Shown here one piece after another: positions 60,855-64,000 of a stretch of 64,000 nucleotides of DNA (within the stretch, counting starts at the first letter, position 1; every line of letters begins with the position of its first letter). This stretch comes from Rhizobium sp. BG4 (GTDB lineage: Bacteria; Pseudomonadota; Alphaproteobacteria; Rhizobiales; Rhizobiaceae). Under the pieces are notes generated by a model. That model saw nothing but the letters and a program-made list of their open reading frames with translations. It did not search any database and was not told the origin of the DNA. The translations under genes and the position numbers were made by a program. The DNA lies in NCBI RefSeq assembly GCF_016864575.1, contig NZ_CP044126.1:992001-1056000 (forward strand), given 5' to 3'.

Positions 60855-61900
60855 CAGTTTCCTCCCGCTTCCATCAGGATCTGCAGCTTGACATCGGTCG
60901 GACGGGCGGAGGCCGCCCGCTCGAACGCCTTCACGCTTTCGCGGAAATCGAAGGTTTCGGTGATCAGCGGCTTGAGATCGACCTTTCCGGAAGCAATGAG
61001 CTGAAGCGCCCGATCGAAGATGTTGGCATATCTGAAGACGGTCTCGATGCGCACTTCCTTGGCGATCGCGCCGGAGACGTCGAACTGAACGGGTTCGACC
61101 GGCAGGCCGACCATGACCAGCGTTCCGCCGGGGCGGACGAGATCGAAGAGGCCTTGATAGGCCTTGGGGCTGCCGCTCGCCTCGAACACGACGTCGGCGC
61201 CCCAGGCCTCGGTCTCGGAGGCGATGACATCCTTGAGCGCCCGCTCGGCGATATTTACGGGGATAATGCCGGGATAGCGTCCGGCGATCTCCAGCTTCTC
61301 GGCGCTGAAGTCCGAGATGTAGACCCGGCTGCACCCACCGGCGAGCGCTGCGAGAGCCACCATGATGCCGATCGGGCCGCAGCCGATCACCGCGGCGACG
61401 TCGCCCGGCGCGATACGGGCACGGGCTGCCGCCTGCATGCCGATCGCAAACGGCTCGACCATCGCCCCTTCGGCGAACGAAACATTGTCCGGGAGCTTGT
61501 AGGTGAAGGCGGCCGGATGCACCGTGTAGGGCGTCAGCACGCCGTGAATGGGTGGCGTCGCCCAGAAGCGGACGCTCGGGTCGACATTGTAGATGCCGAG
61601 CTTCGAGGCACGCGACGAGAGGTTCGGAATACCGGGCTCCATGCAGACCCGGTCGCCGACGGCAAGGCTCTTCACGTTCGATCCGACTTCGACGACGGTG
61701 CCGGCAGCCTCGTGACCGAGAACCATCGGTTCCCTGAGGACAAACGGGCCGATGGCACCGTGGGTGTAATAGTGCACGTCGCTTCCGCAAACGCCGACGG
61801 TGTTGATCTTGATCTTCACGTCGTCAGGTCCGACGGCCAGCGGGAGATCGATATCCCTCAACGCCAGTACGCCCTTTTGCTCCAGAACGAGAGCTTCCAT
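60854..61900 (-). CDS. Zinc-type alcohol dehydrogenase (xylitol/sorbitol dehydrogenase group)
   Basis: 348-residue MDR enzyme. Catalytic zinc: Cys in GVCGSDVHYY, His in GHEAAGTVVEVG. Rossmann loop VIGCGPIGIM. GIPNLSSRASKLGIYN and VRFWATPPIHGVLTPYTVHP are the xylitol/sorbitol dehydrogenase signature; the structural-zinc Cys cluster of yeast-type ADH is absent as usual in this group. ATG at 61900 with GGAA upstream; a TTG two codons earlier is less likely. Inserted between permease and ATPase genes, it marks the importer as polyol-specific. Confidence 0.88.
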   Translation of the reverse strand: MEALVLEQKGVLALRDIDLPLAVGPDDVKIKINTVGVCGSDVHYYTHGAIGPFVLREPMVLGHEAAGTVVEVGSNVKSLAVGDRVCMEPGIPNLSSRASKLGIYNVDPSVRFWATPPIHGVLTPYTVHPAAFTYKLPDNVSFAEGAMVEPFAIGMQAAARARIAPGDVAAVIGCGPIGIMVALAALAGGCSRVYISDFSAEKLEIAGRYPGIIPVNIAERALKDVIASETEAWGADVVFEASGSPKAYQGLFDLVRPGGTLVMVGLPVEPVQFDVSGAIAKEVRIETVFRYANIFDRALQLIASGKVDLKPLITETFDFRESVKAFERAASARPTDVKLQILMEAGGN

Positions 61901-61918
61901 TTTCAAGATTCCTTTTGA

Positions 61919-62739
61919 CTAAGACGACTTGCGCTTGAAGGCGCTGTTCAGCATCCCGCTCAGGACTCCGAGGAAGAGCAGCGGGGGAATGGATAGCAGG
62001 ACGACCGACGCGTTGAGGATGCCCCAAGGGACGTCCCGGCCGAGCTGGGTGAGTTCAGAGGCCACGATCGGCAGCGTCTTGGCGTCGGAAGTGGTCAGCA
62101 TCAGCGCGATCAGGAATTCGTTCCAGACAAGAACGAAACTGAAGGCCACCGCTCCGATCAGCGACCGCGCCGCAATCGGCAACGCAATCAGGAAGAAGAT
62201 CGAAAACAGGCCATATCCATCGACGCGGGCGGCTTCTTCGACTTCCTTGGGAACACGCGCAAAGGCCGGGACGCTGAGCCAGACCACAGTTGCGAGCGTC
62301 AGCAGCGTATAGGTCACGATCATCGACAGCCGCGTGTCGTAGAAACCGAAATCCAGCCAGATGACCATCAGCGGGATCGCCACCGCCACCGGGGCAGGAA
62401 GCGCAGGGACAGAACGAAGAACTGGATGTCCTTCGACCAGCGGTTCGGATAGCGCGCGATTGCATAGGCTGCCGGCAGACCGAGAACCGCGCCGATCAAC
62501 ACGGCTGTGCCGGAGATGATCAGCGAGTTGACCAATCCTGCGAAGACGCTGTCGCGGCCGAGCACATAGGCGAAATTGTCGAGGGTTGGGGTGAAGAAGA
62601 ACAACGGCGTCGGCGTAACGATATCAACACGGTTCTTGAAGGCGTTGAGGGTCGTCCAGAATACCGGGAACACTGCCGAAAACGCCGCGAGTGCGAGAAT
62701 GGCCTGGCCGGCAAGACGGCCGAACTTGAACTTCCTCAT
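61919..62739 (-). pseudogene. Polyol ABC transporter permease (MalG type), frameshifted
   Basis: Joined, about 273 residues of a CUT1 MalG-like permease. The first part, from ATG 62739 (ATGA overlap with the upstream stop), runs MRKFKFGRLAGQ to FVLSLRFLP. The second frame continues AVAIPLMVIWLDFG with EAA loop EAARVDGYGLFSIFFLIALP to the normal end. The break is at a C-run (plus-strand G 62391-62394) with four bases where five give RFLPPVAVA. As read, it stops after the second membrane region. Possibly an assembly error. Confidence 0.88.
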
Positions 62740-63599
62740 ACCTTGGCCCTCTTCCAGATAAATGTGAAGGCGACCGAAGTTGCGATCATCATGAGCACCG
62801 CCATGCTCGAAGCGTATGAAATCCGGCCTGACTCGATGAAACCTTGCGAGAAGGCATACATATCGAGGGTTTCGGTGGAGATACCCGGCCCGCCACGCGT
62901 CATCACGTAGATGAGGTCGAAGGCACGAAGGGACTCGATCATCTTCACGAAAGCCAGCGAGATCAGCGGCGCCTTCAACATCGGCAAAGCGACGTAGGCG
63001 TAAACTTCCCAGGTCCGCGCGTGATCGAGCCTGGCTGCTTCGAAGGGCTGCGGAGGCAGCGTCTCGAGCAGCTTGAGCACGATCACCGAGAAGAACAGAC
63101 CCCATTGCCAGACGTCGACCAGAGCGACGGTGCCAAGCGCGGTCAAGGGGCTAGACAAGAGGTCAAGCGGCTGGCCGGTGATCGCCTTGTAGGGATAGGT
63201 GATGATGCCGTAGAGCGGATGGAAGGCGAATTTCCAGACGAAAGCCGCGGAAACCCGTGGCAGGATCACAGGCATCAAAAACAGAAGCGAAAGCACGTTT
63301 CGTGCCTTTGGCGAGGCACATTCGAATAGCAATATCCCGAGGCCGACGGCAATCACGAGAGTTGCGGTGACGGTCAGCACTTCCCAGGTGAGCGACACCT
63401 GGATCGAGTTGAGGAAACGTCTGTCGGAGAAGAGCGAGATATAGTTCGCGAAACCGATGAAGCGGCCATCGGGACGGCTGAGCTCCCGGTCCTGGAATGA
63501 GATGACGATGGCGTAGACAGTCGGCACAAGCGCGAGGATGGCCAGGACGACCATCGCCGGCGTCAGAAAGACTGTTTGAAGGGCAAGCTTGTTTTTCAC
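62736..63599 (-). CDS. Polyol ABC transporter permease (MalF type)
   Basis: 287 residues, six hydrophobic segments from LALQTVFLTPAMVVLAILAL. EAA loop region EAARLDHARTWEVYAYVALP and FDLIYVMTRGGP are typical of CUT1. Start: GTG at 63599 with GGAGG seven bases upstream; longer in-frame extension to 63716 crosses the hairpin and is not supported. Its stop overlaps the next ATG. Confidence 0.9.
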   Translation of the reverse strand: MKNKLALQTVFLTPAMVVLAILALVPTVYAIVISFQDRELSRPDGRFIGFANYISLFSDRRFLNSIQVSLTWEVLTVTATLVIAVGLGILLFECASPKARNVLSLLFLMPVILPRVSAAFVWKFAFHPLYGIITYPYKAITGQPLDLLSSPLTALGTVALVDVWQWGLFFSVIVLKLLETLPPQPFEAARLDHARTWEVYAYVALPMLKAPLISLAFVKMIESLRAFDLIYVMTRGGPGISTETLDMYAFSQGFIESGRISYASSMAVLMMIATSVAFTFIWKRAKV

Positions 63600-63638
63600 G
63601 GGAAAACCTCCGGCGGCGGCACGCCGATGGAAAGCAAA

Positions 63639-63661
63639 CCCGGCGGGACGCACCCGCCGGG
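63639..63661 (-). terminator. Intercistronic hairpin after the polyol-binding-protein gene
   Basis: CCCGGCGGG, loop ACGCA, CCCGCCGGG: a perfect 9-base stem 23 bases after the binding-protein stop and before the permease gene. Same layout as the hairpin at 36949, so it probably protects the upstream mRNA and lowers permease expression. Confidence 0.7.
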
Positions 63662-63684
63662 ACATGGATCGAATGAGTTGCTGA

Positions 63685-64000
63685 TTACTGGCTGCGCGAC
63701 GCCAGATCCTTGGCAAAGTCGTTCAGCTCGTCGAGGCCACCCTTGATGTCGGTGCGGCTGCCGGTGATCAGCTCTTCGAGGATGATGCCCCAACGATCGC
63801 CGAGATCTGGCCACTGCGGGTTCTGCCAGAAGTTCACGGCCGTGACCTTGCCGGTATCGGCCAGGGCCTGGCCGAGTGCCGGGCCGTACATCTCGGCAAA
63901 CTTCGGGCTGGTCATCACGCTTGTGCGGTTCAGCTCGCTGAACTGGCCTTCCGCAAGGCGACGCTGCTCATTCTCCTTCGACGTCGCCCAGCCGATGAAC
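63685..64000 (-). CDS. Polyol/sugar ABC transporter substrate-binding protein, C-terminal part (cut by window edge)
   Basis: The last 104 residues of an SBP_bac_1 protein: FIGWATSKENEQRRLAEGQF, then YGPALGQALADTGKVTAVNF and a C-terminal helix ending DLASRSQ. The C-terminal PEW-like segment WPDLGDRWGIILEEL fits the group around mannitol/sorbitol-binding SmoE. The rest lies beyond the right edge. Heads the polyol operon. Confidence 0.85.
   Translation of the reverse strand, partial: FIGWATSKENEQRRLAEGQFSELNRTSVMTSPKFAEMYGPALGQALADTGKVTAVNFWQNPQWPDLGDRWGIILEELITGSRTDIKGGLDELNDFAKDLASRSQ

Noticed and set aside
62368..63105. Long minus-strand frame with an unusual N-terminus before MRKFKFG
   Set aside because: The first half is a shadow of the MalF-like permease in another frame; the permease begins at 62739.
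1..64000. CRISPR array, IS element, phage or integration site
   Set aside because: No regular repeats, transposase, integrase or tRNA was seen across the window.

Overview
The window looks like DNA from a fast-growing rhizobium (Rhizobium etli / R. leguminosarum type). Base composition is high-GC, and most of the gene content is solute-binding-protein ABC importers with amino-acid, sugar and amide catabolism, typical of a rhizobial accessory replicon or a catabolic part of the chromosome. A BioR regulator with its characteristic palindromic box also points to Alphaproteobacteria. Species and replicon are inferences. No tRNA, rRNA, insertion sequence, CRISPR array or phage gene was seen.

Layout. 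0-2 kb: start of bioF and a frameshifted bioB, divergent from bioR, with two BioR-type palindromes. 2-7.5 kb: RpiR regulator and a minus-strand operon of a glutamine-synthetase-like ligase, Rieske dioxygenase alpha and beta subunits and a flavin/2Fe-2S reductase. The order matches aniline dioxygenase operons without the amidotransferase-like gene. 7.7-13.7 kb: HxlR regulator, EmrAB-type efflux pair with a beta-ketoacyl-ACP synthase, then a TetR/SDR pair divided by two palindromic operators. 13.8-15.9 kb: membrane metallophosphoesterase and an AlaX-type tRNA-editing protein. 15.9-25.3 kb: six tightly packed minus-strand genes (two PLP-lyase/ornithine-cyclodeaminase-family pairs around a DUF2817 hydrolase and an M20 amidohydrolase), divergent from a YheO/DauR-like regulator and a polar amino-acid importer. 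25.5-32.5 kb: secreted hypothetical protein, MocR regulator and a divergent operon of a dihydroxyphthalate-decarboxylase-like protein, an amino-acid importer and another M20 hydrolase. 32.7-38.2 kb: Gfo/Idh/MocA oxidoreductase with a complete sugar ABC importer. 38.5-39.9 kb: CHASE4-GGDEF diguanylate cyclase. 40.4-47.7 kb: BMP-type nucleoside/nucleobase importer with amidase and cytosine deaminase. 47.7-51.7 kb: small FMN protein, two alpha/beta hydrolases and a TetR regulator. 51.7-59.0 kb: compact five-gene operon of SWIM, DUF5691, MoxR AAA+, DUF5682 and VWA proteins. 59.4-64 kb: small hypothetical protein, then a polyol-type ABC importer with a xylitol/sorbitol-type dehydrogenase.

Four genes (bioB, the BMP-system ATPase, one BMP-system permease and one polyol permease) are each broken by a single frameshift. 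The latter three sit in G or C runs one base short of what the protein family needs, so assembly error must be excluded before calling decay. The most interesting system is the SWIM/DUF5691/MoxR/DUF5682/VWA operon. It resembles RavA-ViaA-type AAA+/VWA pairs but carries three extra conserved proteins, one with motifs suggesting a TraB/ChaN-like fold.
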